Of a stretch of DNA of 28,442 nt, positions 19,450-27,364 are shown piece after piece. The translations under genes and the position numbers were made by a program. Source of the stretch: DASRTE01 sp035316885 (GTDB taxonomy: Bacteria > Actinomycetota > Actinomycetes > Jiangellales > Jiangellaceae); assembly GCA_035316885.1 (NCBI GenBank), contig DATHII010000155.1:1-28442 (forward strand). The letters run 5' to 3'. The first letter of the stretch is position 1; every line of letters begins with the position of its first letter. Below the pieces are notes generated by a model. That model did no database searches and was not told where the DNA came from. It was given only the letters and a program-made list of their open reading frames with translations.

Positions 19450-20304
19450 TCACCCGAGCGCGCTGCGAGCGAATAGCACGGCGACCGCCAGCCCGCCGAC
19501 CCCGATCGCGGCCGGGAACGCGGCGCGGTCACCGGACGGCGTCGCAGCCACGAGCGCGAGGAGAGCACCGGCGGCGAATGCCGCCCATTCCCAGGCCGGT
19601 GGAGGGCCTGGTGGACCCAGGACCAGCAGGACGAGCGCGGCCAGGAGCGCGGCCGCCGTACCGATCCGCAGCGCCTGCGGACTGAGCCGTTGCGGCAGGC
19701 CCCGAACTCCGGCTGCCCGGTCGCCGGACTGGTCGGGCAACACGTTGGCGCCATGCGCGCCGACGCCCAGGCAGGCGCCCGCCGCCACCATCCATGCCGG
19801 TGGCAGCTCACCGGCCGGCGACACCAGCCACACCACCACGGGCAGGAGCCCGAACCCCACCGCGTACGGGACCCAGGACCAGACCGTGCGCTTGAGCCCG
19901 ACGTCGTAGCCCAATGCCGCCACGACCGCGATCAGGTGACACACCCCGGGAACCGTTCCCAGCGACAGAGAAAGCGGCACGCACACTACGCCGGCGGCCA
20001 CCGCGGCGAGGGCGACCTCGCGCGTACCGACCCGGCCCGCGGCCAGGGGCTTGTCGGTGCGCTCCGACGCCCGGTCCAGGTCGCTGTCCACCAGGTCGTT
20101 CACCCATCCGACGCAGAGCTGGCCGGCGAACACGGCCGCGGCGAGAGTCGCGAGCACCACACCGCGGACACCGGCGACCGCCGCCAATGCGGTGGTCAGC
20201 GAGGTCACCGCGGCCGTGGGCAACGGATGACAGGCGAGTAGCAGGCCGCGAAGCCGCCAGGGCACACGCAGCCCGCGTCCGGCAGTTCCGTGGCCGTCAT
20301 CCAC
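19450..20304 (-). CDS. UbiA family prenyltransferase
   Basis: The 284-residue membrane protein has about eight or nine hydrophobic helices. The first Asp-rich motif is NDLVDSDLD (69-77), followed by RTDKPLAAGRV. The second motif is less typical: DQSGDRAAGVRGLP preceded by LGVGAHGANVLP. The family joins an isoprenoid diphosphate to an aromatic or sugar-phosphate acceptor in the membrane. This short form with NDxxDxxxD followed by TDKPLAAGR is common in actinobacteria as a 4-hydroxybenzoate/DPPR-like enzyme. The substrate cannot be decided. GTG 20304 starts the frame; GATACT ends 6 nt upstream on this strand, a degenerate leaderless-type -10. Confidence 0.88.
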   Translation of the reverse strand: MDDGHGTAGRGLRVPWRLRGLLLACHPLPTAAVTSLTTALAAVAGVRGVVLATLAAAVFAGQLCVGWVNDLVDSDLDRASERTDKPLAAGRVGTREVALAAVAAGVVCVPLSLSLGTVPGVCHLIAVVAALGYDVGLKRTVWSWVPYAVGFGLLPVVVWLVSPAGELPPAWMVAAGACLGVGAHGANVLPDQSGDRAAGVRGLPQRLSPQALRIGTAAALLAALVLLVLGPPGPPPAWEWAAFAAGALLALVAATPSGDRAAFPAAIGVGGLAVAVLFARSALG

Positions 20305-20430
20305 AGAGCCAGTATCCGGGGTGTCACGCCGACCGTGCGACCGCCGCGAAGCACGGGAGCGACGAGTTTGTCAAGCCTGGGCTTGGCTTCTGACCAGCGC
20401 AAACGTGACCGGGGCTCTTGCGCCGCGTGT

Positions 20431-20436
20431 TATCCT
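20431..20436 (+). promoter_or_regulatory. Candidate -10 element TATCCT of carD
   Basis: TATCCT lies 25 nt before the ATG of carD and leaves room for a Shine-Dalgarno leader (GGAAGGGG, 20444-20451), in contrast to the leaderless-type genes. A clear -35 is not visible. The palindrome CAAGCCTGGGCTTG (20372-20385) lies upstream. Confidence 0.45.
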
Positions 20437-20461
20437 AGTCACAGGAAGGGGACAGAACCAT

Positions 20462-20944
20462 ATGACATTCAAGGTCGGCGAGACGGTTGTCTATCCGCAC
20501 CATGGGGCCGCGCTCATCGAGGCGATCGAGTCCCGTGTCATCAAGGGAGAGGAGTGCAAATACCTCGTCCTGAAGGTCACCCAGGGTGATCTGACCGTCC
20601 GCGTCCCCGCGGACAATCTCGACCTCGTAGGCGTCCGCGACGTCGTCAACCAGGAAGGACTCGACCGGGTGTTCGAGGTGCTCCGCGCACCGCACACCGA
20701 AGAGCCGACGAACTGGTCGCGTCGCTACAAGGCCAACCTCGAGAAGCTCGCGTCGGGCGATGTCATCAAGGTCGCCGAGGTCGTTCGCGACCTGTGGCGC
20801 CGCGAGCGTGACCGCGGCCTGTCCGCCGGCGAGAAGCGGATGCTCGCCAAGGCCCGCCAGATCCTCGTCTCGGAGCTTGCGCTGGCCGAGCACACCAACG
20901 AAGACAAGGCGGAGACGCTGCTCGACGAGGTCCTCGCCAGCTGA
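20462..20944 (+). CDS. carD: RNA polymerase-binding transcription factor CarD
   Basis: The 160-residue protein begins MTFKVGETVVYPHHGAALIEAIE, the RNA polymerase-interaction Tudor-like domain. A helical DNA-binding domain follows with TNWSRRYKANLEKLASGDVIKVAEVVRDLWRRERDRGLSAGEKRML, including the conserved Trp that wedges into the -10 upstream edge. CarD stabilises open complexes at rRNA and other promoters and is essential in mycobacteria. Length and sequence match M. tuberculosis Rv3583c. The long upstream frame without Shine-Dalgarno is ignored; ATG 20462 has GGAAGGGG 10 nt upstream. The ispD-ispF-cysS-rlmB order downstream is the classic actinobacterial one. Confidence 0.97.
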   Translation: MTFKVGETVVYPHHGAALIEAIESRVIKGEECKYLVLKVTQGDLTVRVPADNLDLVGVRDVVNQEGLDRVFEVLRAPHTEEPTNWSRRYKANLEKLASGDVIKVAEVVRDLWRRERDRGLSAGEKRMLAKARQILVSELALAEHTNEDKAETLLDEVLAS

Positions 20945-20960
20945 GCGCTCGAATGTCCGC

Positions 20961-20990
20961 CGGCCCCCGCCCTCCTGGGTGCGGGGGCCG
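20961..20990 (+). terminator. Intrinsic terminator after carD
   Basis: CGGCCCCCGC (20961-20970) and its exact complement (20981-20990) flank a 10-nt loop, 17 nt after the carD stop. It is followed by TTGCG rather than a long T-run. This separates carD from the isoprenoid genes. Confidence 0.8.
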
Positions 20991-21005
20991 TTGCGTCCTG
21001 TGGCC

Positions 21006-21091
21006 GTTGATCACGTTCACCACCCTGGTGGACGGTTCACCAGGTTCACGAACCTGGTGAAGGGTCAACGAGCATGGTGAACGTGATCAAC
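21006..21091 (-). repeat. Palindromic dispersed repeat, copy B
   Basis: Copy B lies 15 nt after the carD terminator and 23 nt before ispD. It is in the opposite orientation to copy A and keeps the outer arms and the inner TTCACCAGGTTC/GAACCTGGTGAA stem (with a 2-nt AC centre in place of the CG centre of copy A). Differences from copy A are clustered in the middle flank (21065-21074 against 68-79 of copy A). Because it sits directly before ispD, the ispD promoter may lie inside or after it. Confidence 0.85.
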
Positions 21092-21114
21092 GGCGCACGG
21101 CCGGAGGGGACGGC

Positions 21115-21798
21115 ATGACGACTGCGTGCATCCTCGTGGCGGCCGGCCGTGGTGACCGGCTCGGCCCGGGTGGGCCCAAGGCCCTGCGCCTACTTCTGGA
21201 CGAGCCGCTGCTGGTCCACGCGGTCCGCGCTGCCATGGCGTCAGGTGCCGTCGACCTCGTAGCCGTGGCGGCGTCGCCCGGCGATGCCGACGAAGTCCGT
21301 TACCTGCTGACCAGGCACGCCCCGCACCTCGTCGTCGTGCCTGGGGGAGCGACCCGCCGCCGCTCGGTCGCCGCAGCCCTCGCCGCACTTCCTGCGTCGG
21401 TCGACGTCGTGCTGGTCCACGACGCCGCGCGGTGCCTCGCGCCTCCCGCCCTGTTCTCGGCGGTCGCGAAGGCCGTCTTGGACGGCGCCGATGCTGTGGT
21501 CCCGGCGCTCCCCGTCGCCGACACGGTCAAGCAGGTGGCCGGTGAGGTCGTTGTCGCCACGCTCGACCGGTCGCAGCTACGTGCTGTCCAGACGCCGCAG
21601 GGTTTCCGACGTGCCGTGCTCGAGCACGCGCACGCGACGGTAGACGAGGACGCGACGGACGACGCCGGCATGGTGGAGCGCACCGGCGTCGCCGTACGTG
21701 TCGTGCCCGGCGACGAGGAGGCATTCAAGATCACCCGGCCGCCGGATCTGGTGTTCGCCGAGGCTGTGCTGGTTCACCGCCGGGCCGACCGGCCATGA
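21115..21798 (+). CDS. ispD: 2-C-methyl-D-erythritol 4-phosphate cytidylyltransferase
   Basis: The 227-residue enzyme has the CTP-binding loop LVAAGRGDRLGPGGPKAL (about 7-24), LVHDAARCLAPP, RSQLRAVQTPQGF, TDDAGMVE and the C-terminal GDEEAFKITRPPDL. It makes CDP-methylerythritol, the third step of the MEP isoprenoid pathway. GGAGGGG precedes the ATG by 6 nt. It overlaps ispF by ATGA, so the two are co-translated. The signature motifs are complete and the length is typical. Confidence 0.96.
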   Translation: MTTACILVAAGRGDRLGPGGPKALRLLLDEPLLVHAVRAAMASGAVDLVAVAASPGDADEVRYLLTRHAPHLVVVPGGATRRRSVAAALAALPASVDVVLVHDAARCLAPPALFSAVAKAVLDGADAVVPALPVADTVKQVAGEVVVATLDRSQLRAVQTPQGFRRAVLEHAHATVDEDATDDAGMVERTGVAVRVVPGDEEAFKITRPPDLVFAEAVLVHRRADRP

Positions 21799-22307
21799 CG
21801 GCGAGGGTCGGGATCGGCGTCGATGTCCATCCGCTCGAGGTCGGCCTGCCGTGCTGGGTCGCCGGGTTGCTGTGGGCCGACGAGCCGGCCGGCTGCTCGG
21901 GGCATTCCGACGGCGACGTCGCGGCGCACGCGGCCTGCGACGCGCTCCTGTCAGCCGCCGGGCTCGGTGACCTCGGCGGTGTGTTCGGCACCGACCGGCC
22001 GGAGTGGTCGGGAGCCTCCGGCGTGGCGTTCCTCGCCGAGGTCGCTCGTCTCGTCGGTGTGGCGGGCTTCCGGGTCGGCAACGTCGCCGTCCAGGTCGTC
22101 GGCGAACGGCCACGGATCGGATCGCGGCGGGCCGAGGCCGAGCAGGTCCTGTCGGCGGCCGTCGGCGCACCGGTGACCGTCAGCGGAACCACCACGGACG
22201 GGCTCGGGCTCACCGGCCGGGGCGAGGGCCTGGCCGCCGTCGCCACCGCGCTCTTGGTTCCCCACGACGACGGTCGGCACGACCACGACGACCAGAGCAC
22301 TGCGTAG
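21795..22307 (+). CDS. ispF: 2-C-methyl-D-erythritol 2,4-cyclodiphosphate synthase
   Basis: The 170-residue enzyme has the zinc-binding GVDVHPLE (8-15) and CSGHSDGDVAAHAACDAL, with the metal His and Asp, then VVGERPRIGSRRAEAE and TTTDGLGLTGRGEG (substrate loop). It cyclises the CDP-ME-2-phosphate product in the MEP pathway and forms trimers. The ATG overlaps the ispD stop. A low-complexity His/Asp tail (DDGRHDHDDQ) extends beyond the usual end. The gene ispE is not nearby, so the pathway is completed elsewhere. Confidence 0.96.
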   Translation: MTARVGIGVDVHPLEVGLPCWVAGLLWADEPAGCSGHSDGDVAAHAACDALLSAAGLGDLGGVFGTDRPEWSGASGVAFLAEVARLVGVAGFRVGNVAVQVVGERPRIGSRRAEAEQVLSAAVGAPVTVSGTTTDGLGLTGRGEGLAAVATALLVPHDDGRHDHDDQSTA

Positions 22308-22342
22308 GCAGCCGCAGCGACACCTGCGGCATGGCCTTGGTC

Positions 22343-22406
22343 GTGAAGATCGTCGTACAGACTGGCACGCTCAGCACCCTGTCTAGGGCGCCACGGCGAT
22401 CTTCAC
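22343..22406. repeat. Nested inverted repeat between ispF and cysS
   Basis: Arms GTGAAGATCGTCG (22343-22355) and the near-complement at 22394-22406 (12 of 13, the other a G-T pair) are 38 nt apart. A second, inner AGAC/GTCT pair is enclosed. It lies 35 nt after ispF and 46 nt before cysS. There is no T-run, and its sequence is different from the other repeats of the window. Confidence 0.5.
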
Positions 22407-22439
22407 AGCCACGTGCGGGCCGGTCCGGGCGACGCTGGA

Positions 22440-22445
22440 TAGGCT
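22440..22445 (+). promoter_or_regulatory. -10 element TAGGCT of cysS (leaderless-type)
   Basis: TAGGCT ends 7 nt before GTG 22453 and decides the start over GTG 22447. Confidence 0.6.
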
Positions 22446-22452
22446 TGTGCAG

Positions 22453-23892
22453 GTGAGTCTCCGCCTGTACGACACCGCCACCCGTGAGGTCCGCGACTTC
22501 GTCCCGCTCCGGCCGGGCAAGATCGGGATCTACCACTGTGGCCTGACCGTGCAGGGGCCGCCACATATCGGTCACATCCGCAAGGAGGTCGTCTTCGACC
22601 TCCTTCGGCGCTGGCTCGAGCACACCGGGCATGAGGTCACCCTGGTCGCCAACGTCACCGACATCGACGACAAGATCCTGATCAAGGCGGCCGAGGCCGG
22701 CCGGCCCTGGTGGGCGCTCGCGTTCGCCAACGAACGTGCGCTCGACGCCGCCTACGACGTCCTCGGGTGTCTGATGCCCACCTACCAGCCGCGGGCAACG
22801 GGCCATGTCCCCGAGATGGTTGAGCTCATGAACGAGCTCGTCGACCGCGGTCACGCCTACCCCGCCGCCGACGGGTCCGGCGACGTCTACTTCGACGTGC
22901 GGTCCTGGCCCTCGTACGGCGAACTGTCGCACCAGCGGATCGACGACATGGAGCCAGCGGCCGATGCCGACCCGCGGGGAAAACGCGACCCTCGCGACTT
23001 CGCGTTGTGGAAGGGCCACAAGGGCGGCGAGCCGGAGAGCGCGTCGTGGCCCACTCCCTACGGCCGTGGCCGCCCCGGATGGCACCTCGAGTGCTCCGCG
23101 ATGGCGGCCAAGTACCTTGGCGACGAGTTCGACATCCATGGCGGCGGCCTCGACCTGCGGTTCCCGCACCACGAGAACGAGCTCGCCCAGTCGCGCGCGG
23201 CCGGTCAGGGCTTCGCCCGCTGGTGGATGCACAACGCGATGCTCAACCTCGGCGGCGCCAAGATGAGCAAGTCGGTGGGCAACACCCTGCTGGTCTCCGA
23301 GGTGGTCAAGCGGGTTCGCCCGGTCGAGCTGCGCTACTACCTGGTCGCCGCCCACTACCGCAGCGAGATCGAGTTCTCCGAAGAGTCGCTGGCCGCAGAG
23401 GGAGCAGCCTTTCGGCGGCTGGAGGGTTACGTTCAGCGCGCGACCGAGGTGACGGGCGGCGTCGATCCCGAGGCGACACCGCTGTGCGCCGACTTCGCCG
23501 TTGCGATGGACGACGACCTCGCCGTCCCGCGCGCGCTCGCCGCGCTGTTCGAGACGGTGCGGGAGGGCAATACGCTACTGGCCGCAGGCAACTCGCCTGT
23601 CCTGCGCGGAAATCTCAGGTCGGTCAGGGCGATGCTCGCCGTCCTCGGGCTCGACCCGCTCGCAGCGCCATGGTCCGGTGGTACCGCAGCCGGTGCAGCC
23701 GGCGAACGGCTCCATGATGTCGTTGACTCGCTCGTCGGAGCGCTGATCGAGCAGCGTCAGGAGGCCCGCGCGCGCAAGGACTTCGCCACTGCCGACGCGC
23801 TGCGCGACCGGCTCAAGGCAGCGGGTGTGGCCGTTGAGGACACCCCAGCCGGTCCACGCTGGGAGCTCGCCGACGACACCGGGGACATCTGA
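22453..23892 (+). CDS. cysS: Cysteinyl-tRNA synthetase
   Basis: The product is about 479 residues with the class I motifs HIGH (38-41, in PPHIGHIRKEV) and KMSKS (near residue 273, in GGAKMSKSVGN). The zinc-site residues are in YHCGLTVQG (Cys29) and in RPGWHLECSAMAA, PHHENELAQ. A C-terminal helical domain (EEARARKDFATADALRDRLKAAG type) follows. It charges tRNA-Cys with cysteine, in the cytoplasm. It has its own leaderless-type promoter even though it lies downstream of ispDF. The stop overlaps the rlmB start (TGATG). Confidence 0.97.
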   Translation: MSLRLYDTATREVRDFVPLRPGKIGIYHCGLTVQGPPHIGHIRKEVVFDLLRRWLEHTGHEVTLVANVTDIDDKILIKAAEAGRPWWALAFANERALDAAYDVLGCLMPTYQPRATGHVPEMVELMNELVDRGHAYPAADGSGDVYFDVRSWPSYGELSHQRIDDMEPAADADPRGKRDPRDFALWKGHKGGEPESASWPTPYGRGRPGWHLECSAMAAKYLGDEFDIHGGGLDLRFPHHENELAQSRAAGQGFARWWMHNAMLNLGGAKMSKSVGNTLLVSEVVKRVRPVELRYYLVAAHYRSEIEFSEESLAAEGAAFRRLEGYVQRATEVTGGVDPEATPLCADFAVAMDDDLAVPRALAALFETVREGNTLLAAGNSPVLRGNLRSVRAMLAVLGLDPLAAPWSGGTAAGAAGERLHDVVDSLVGALIEQRQEARARKDFATADALRDRLKAAGVAVEDTPAGPRWELADDTGDI

Positions 23893-24893
23893 TGGCCGGC
23901 AACTCCCAGCGCCGGGGCGCGATGCGCAAGTCCGGAACCAAGAAGGGCATGGTCGTCGGGTCCGGCGGCCAGCGACGCAAAGCGCTGGAAGGCAAAGGGC
24001 CTACACCGAAGGCCGACGAGCGGCCGGGCCACCCCGGATCCCGCCGGGCCAACGCGGCCCGACGAGCCGCGCCGACCGGTCGCGGCGGCACACGCGATCG
24101 GCAGACCGAGCGCGGTCGCCCCGGCACGGCCGAGACCGTGGCGGGCAGGAACTCCGTTGTCGAGGCCTTACGGGCGCACGTGCCGGTCAAGGCGCTGTAC
24201 GTCGCCGAGCGGATCGACGTCGATGACCGCGTGCGCGAGATTCTGAGGATCGCGGCCGGCGGCCGCCTGCCGCTCCTGGAGGCCCCACGGTCCGAGCTCG
24301 ACCGGGTCACCGGTGGCGCCGTGCACCAGGGCGTGGCGCTGACGGTGCCGCCCTACCAGTACGCCCACCCCGACGACCTGGTGGCCGCCGCTCACGACGC
24401 GGGCGAGGCGCCGCTGGTCGTGGCGCTCGACGGCGTGACCGATCCGCGCAACCTCGGAGCGGTCGTGCGGTCCGCCGCTGCATTCGGGGCGCACGGCGTC
24501 GTGGTGCCCGAGCGTCGCAGCGCCGGCATGACCGCAGGCGCGTGGAAGACGTCGGCCGGAGCGGCCGCCCGGGTGCGAGTCGCCAGAGCGACGAACCTGG
24601 CCCGTCAACTGCGCTCGTACGCCGACGCCGGCCTGTTCGTGATCGGCCTGTCCGGCGAAGGTGATCTCGAGATCGCTGCGGTCGAGGTGGCCGCGGAGCC
24701 CCTGTGTCTCGTGGTCGGGTCCGAGGGTGCAGGCCTGTCCCGGGTGGTCCAGCGGGCGTGCGACCTGGTGGTGCGGATCCCGATCGCGCGTGAGGTCGAG
24801 TCGCTCAATGCGGGCGTGGCGGCCGGGATCGCCCTCTACGAGGTCGCGCGCTCCCGCCGCTCACAGGTCGCACCACTTCCGCTCCCGGAATGA
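23892..24893 (+). CDS. rlmB: 23S rRNA (guanosine(2251)-2'-O)-methyltransferase-type SPOUT enzyme
   Basis: The 333-residue protein starts with a basic, low-complexity extension of about 80 residues (RKSGTKKGMVVGSGGQRRK, GSRRANAARRAAPTGRGG), which is common in actinobacterial homologues. A substrate-binding subdomain (AGRNSVVEALRAHVPVKALYV) follows, then the SPOUT methyltransferase domain with DPRNLGAVVRSAAAFGAHG, LVVGSEGAGLSR and IPIAREVESLNAGVAAGIALYEV, the three motifs that form the SAM-binding knot. It methylates 2'-O of a guanosine in 23S rRNA. It is probably co-transcribed with cysS. Relatives with this architecture can also be TrmH-like tRNA enzymes. Confidence 0.93.
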   Translation: MAGNSQRRGAMRKSGTKKGMVVGSGGQRRKALEGKGPTPKADERPGHPGSRRANAARRAAPTGRGGTRDRQTERGRPGTAETVAGRNSVVEALRAHVPVKALYVAERIDVDDRVREILRIAAGGRLPLLEAPRSELDRVTGGAVHQGVALTVPPYQYAHPDDLVAAAHDAGEAPLVVALDGVTDPRNLGAVVRSAAAFGAHGVVVPERRSAGMTAGAWKTSAGAAARVRVARATNLARQLRSYADAGLFVIGLSGEGDLEIAAVEVAAEPLCLVVGSEGAGLSRVVQRACDLVVRIPIAREVESLNAGVAAGIALYEVARSRRSQVAPLPLPE

Positions 24894-24913
24894 TCACGTG
24901 GAGGTAGGACGTC

Positions 24914-26059
24914 GTGCCGGTGGACCGGATGCTCCCCACCCCCGAGGCCCGCGAACTGATCGCCCTCGTCCGCGACATCGCCGACGCAGAACTGGCCCCG
25001 CGCGTCGACGCCGCGGAGGCGGCGGGGGAGTACCCGCGTGACGCAGTGCGGACGCTGGGCCGCTCGGGCCTGCTGGGCCTCCCCTACGACGAGGGCGGCG
25101 CGCAGCCCTACGAGGTGTACCTCCAGGCAGTCGAGGAGGTCGCCGCCCGGTGGGCGACGGTCGGACTGTCGATGAGCGTCCACACACTCTCGTGCTGGCC
25201 GGTGGCCGCGTACGGCACGCCCGAGCAGCGTGCGCGCTGGATGCCCGGCATGGTCGGCGGCGACCTGCTGGGGGCGTACTGCCTGTCCGAGGCGCACGCG
25301 GGTTCCGACGCCGCTGCGCTGTCGACGCGCGCGGTGCGCGACGGTGACGGGTACGTGCTCACCGGCGCCAAGGCCTGGATCACCCACGCCGGTCTCGCCG
25401 ACTTCTACACCGTCATGGCGCGCACCTCCGACGACGGGCCACGGGGGATCTCGTGCTTCCTGGTGCCGGGCGACTCCGCCGGGCTCTCCTTCGGCGCGGC
25501 GGAACGGAAGATGGGCCTGTCGGCGTCGCCGACCCGAGTCGTGAACCTCGACGGCGTACGGGTGCCTGGCGACCATCTGATCGGCGCCGAGGGCCAGGGC
25601 TTCACGATCGCGCTCGCCGGGCTCGACTCCGGACGGCTGGGCATCTCCGCCTGCGCGACCGGCCTGGCCCAGGCGGCCGTCGACGCAGCAACGACGTACG
25701 CCAAGCGGCGCGAGCAGTTCGGCAAGCCGATCATCGACCACCAGGGAGTCGGCTTCCTGCTCGCCGACATGACCGCCGCGGTCGACTCGGCCCGGGCCAC
25801 CTACCTCGCGGCGGCACGCCGACGCGACGCCAGAGTGCCGTACACCCGCGCGGCGAGTGTCGCCAAGCTCGTCGCGACCGACAACGCCATGCGGGTGACG
25901 ACCGACGCCGTCCAGGTCCTCGGTGGCACCGGCTACACCCGCGACTTCCCCGTGGAGCGGTACTTCCGCGAGGCCAAGGTCATGCAGATCTTCGAGGGAA
26001 CCAACCAGATCCAGCGGCTGGTGATCGCGCGCCAACTCGCCCGCTCGGCGATCTCCTGA
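24914..26059 (+). CDS. Acyl-CoA dehydrogenase
   Basis: The 381-residue protein has the full ACAD fold: N-terminal helical domain (residues about 8-115), middle beta domain with YCLSEAHAGSDAAAL (FAD/substrate loop) and KAWITHAGLADFYTVMA, and C-terminal helical domain ending YFREAKVMQIFEGTNQIQRLVIARQL. The catalytic base is Glu361 in IFEGTN, the position used by short/medium-chain enzymes. It oxidises acyl-CoA to enoyl-CoA with FAD and passes electrons to ETF. Chain length cannot be judged. GTG 24914 is preceded by GGAGGTAGG. Its stop directly abuts the DUF4032 stop. Confidence 0.94.
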   Translation: MPVDRMLPTPEARELIALVRDIADAELAPRVDAAEAAGEYPRDAVRTLGRSGLLGLPYDEGGAQPYEVYLQAVEEVAARWATVGLSMSVHTLSCWPVAAYGTPEQRARWMPGMVGGDLLGAYCLSEAHAGSDAAALSTRAVRDGDGYVLTGAKAWITHAGLADFYTVMARTSDDGPRGISCFLVPGDSAGLSFGAAERKMGLSASPTRVVNLDGVRVPGDHLIGAEGQGFTIALAGLDSGRLGISACATGLAQAAVDAATTYAKRREQFGKPIIDHQGVGFLLADMTAAVDSARATYLAAARRRDARVPYTRAASVAKLVATDNAMRVTTDAVQVLGGTGYTRDFPVERYFREAKVMQIFEGTNQIQRLVIARQLARSAIS

Positions 26060-27325
26060 TCAGGTGGTTCCCAGCTCGTCGGCGACGACCACCGGAAGAT
26101 CGGGCTGGGTCGGCGGGCCCCCCAGCACCGCGTCCTCGTCGGGCTTGTGCCGCAACACGTTGTCGACGTAGGAGCGGGCGGCGTCGACGTTGCCGATCTC
26201 CCGGCCGGCCTGCTCCGACAGGTACCACCGGTGCTCGAGAACCTCGTGGTAGGCCTCGGGCCCGGTCAGCTTGCCCCGCAGATCTCGCGGGATGGCCCGG
26301 AGGACGGGCTCGTAGGCGTCGTTGACCCAGTGATAGGCGACGATCTCCTCGTCCTCGCCCTGCTGGTCGGTTGATGCGGAGTACGCGTCGAGGTCGTTCA
26401 ACAGCCGGCGCGCCTGGTTCTCCTGCGCGTCGATTCCGGTCAGCCGGATCAGCCGCCGCGAGTAGTGCCCGGGGTCGACGACCTTCGGCTGAACGCGGAC
26501 CGTGCGGCCGCCGATGTCGGTGACGATGTCGAGTTCGGCCACGTCGAAGCCGAGCTCGTTGAGCCGCTCGACCCGGCGGGCGATCCGCCACCGGTCGTTG
26601 ACGTCGAACGCCTCCCAGCCGGTGAGCTCGTCCCACAGGCTCTCGTAGCGCTCGACGACGAGGTCGGGTGTCGCGGTGGGGTCGACGGTGTCATCCAGAC
26701 GCCCACCGGCTTGCAGGTCCATCAGCTCGCCGGCGATGTTCACCCGGGCGTTCTCGATGTCGTGACGGCGCTGCCCGTCGGACAGCGATCGGTGCATCTC
26801 GCCGGTCTCGGCGTCGACGAGGTAAGCGGCGAACGCGCCCGCGTCACGGCGGAACAGCGTGTTCGACAGCGAGACGTCGCCCCAGAAGAAGCCCAACAGG
26901 TGCAGCCGCACGAGAAGCGCGACCAGCGCGTCGATCAGCCTGTCCACGGTGTCGCGGCGCATCATGCGGGAGAACAGCGCGCGGTAGGGCAGCGAGAACT
27001 GCAGATGCTGCGTCACCAGCACCGGCTCCAGCGGGGTTCCGTCCGGCGCATCGCGGCCGCGGACGATCCCGACCGCCTCGACCGCCGGCACGCCCAGCCG
27101 CTCGAGATCACGCAGGAGCTGGTACTCCCGCACGGCGAAGGACTCGACGACCTCCTTGAGCGCGTAGACGCGACCGTTCAGCCGGGTGAAACGCACCACG
27201 TGCCGTGAGATGCCGCGGGGCAGGGCGACGAGGTACCACTCCGGCCATTCCTCGAGCGGCATGTCCCACGGCAGGTCCAACAGCGCCTGCTGCTCGCCCG
27301 GCGCGGCGAGAATCCGCAACTCCAC
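26060..27325 (-). CDS. DUF4032 domain protein with lipopolysaccharide-kinase-like fold
   Basis: The product is about 421 residues and begins MELRILAAPGEQQALLDLPW. It has a kinase-like N-terminal half: RFTRLNGRVYALKEV (candidate ATP lysine), EYQLLRDLERLGVPAVEAVGIV, LVTQHLQFSLPYRALFSR, and the catalytic-loop-like HLLGFFWGDVSLSNTLF with AAYLVDAETGE (DxD-like). The C-terminal half is the DUF4032 region (RLIRLTGIDAQENQARRLLNDLDAY, AYHEVLEHRWYLSEQAGREIG). The family is poorly characterised. GTG 27325 is chosen because GGGAGG ends directly at 27335, 9 nt before it. ATG 27334 is the alternative. Its stop touches the acyl-CoA dehydrogenase stop. Confidence 0.86.
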   Translation of the reverse strand: MELRILAAPGEQQALLDLPWDMPLEEWPEWYLVALPRGISRHVVRFTRLNGRVYALKEVVESFAVREYQLLRDLERLGVPAVEAVGIVRGRDAPDGTPLEPVLVTQHLQFSLPYRALFSRMMRRDTVDRLIDALVALLVRLHLLGFFWGDVSLSNTLFRRDAGAFAAYLVDAETGEMHRSLSDGQRRHDIENARVNIAGELMDLQAGGRLDDTVDPTATPDLVVERYESLWDELTGWEAFDVNDRWRIARRVERLNELGFDVAELDIVTDIGGRTVRVQPKVVDPGHYSRRLIRLTGIDAQENQARRLLNDLDAYSASTDQQGEDEEIVAYHWVNDAYEPVLRAIPRDLRGKLTGPEAYHEVLEHRWYLSEQAGREIGNVDAARSYVDNVLRHKPDEDAVLGGPPTQPDLPVVVADELGTT

Positions 27326-27364
27326 GGGCGCCATCCTCCCACCGTGCCGGCGGCACCCTTCAGG

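Noticed and set aside
20372..20385. CAAGCCTGGGCTTG palindrome upstream of carD as a terminator
   Set aside because: It is only 6 bp with a 2-nt loop, too tight to fold as RNA, and lies between divergent genes. An operator is possible but unsupported.
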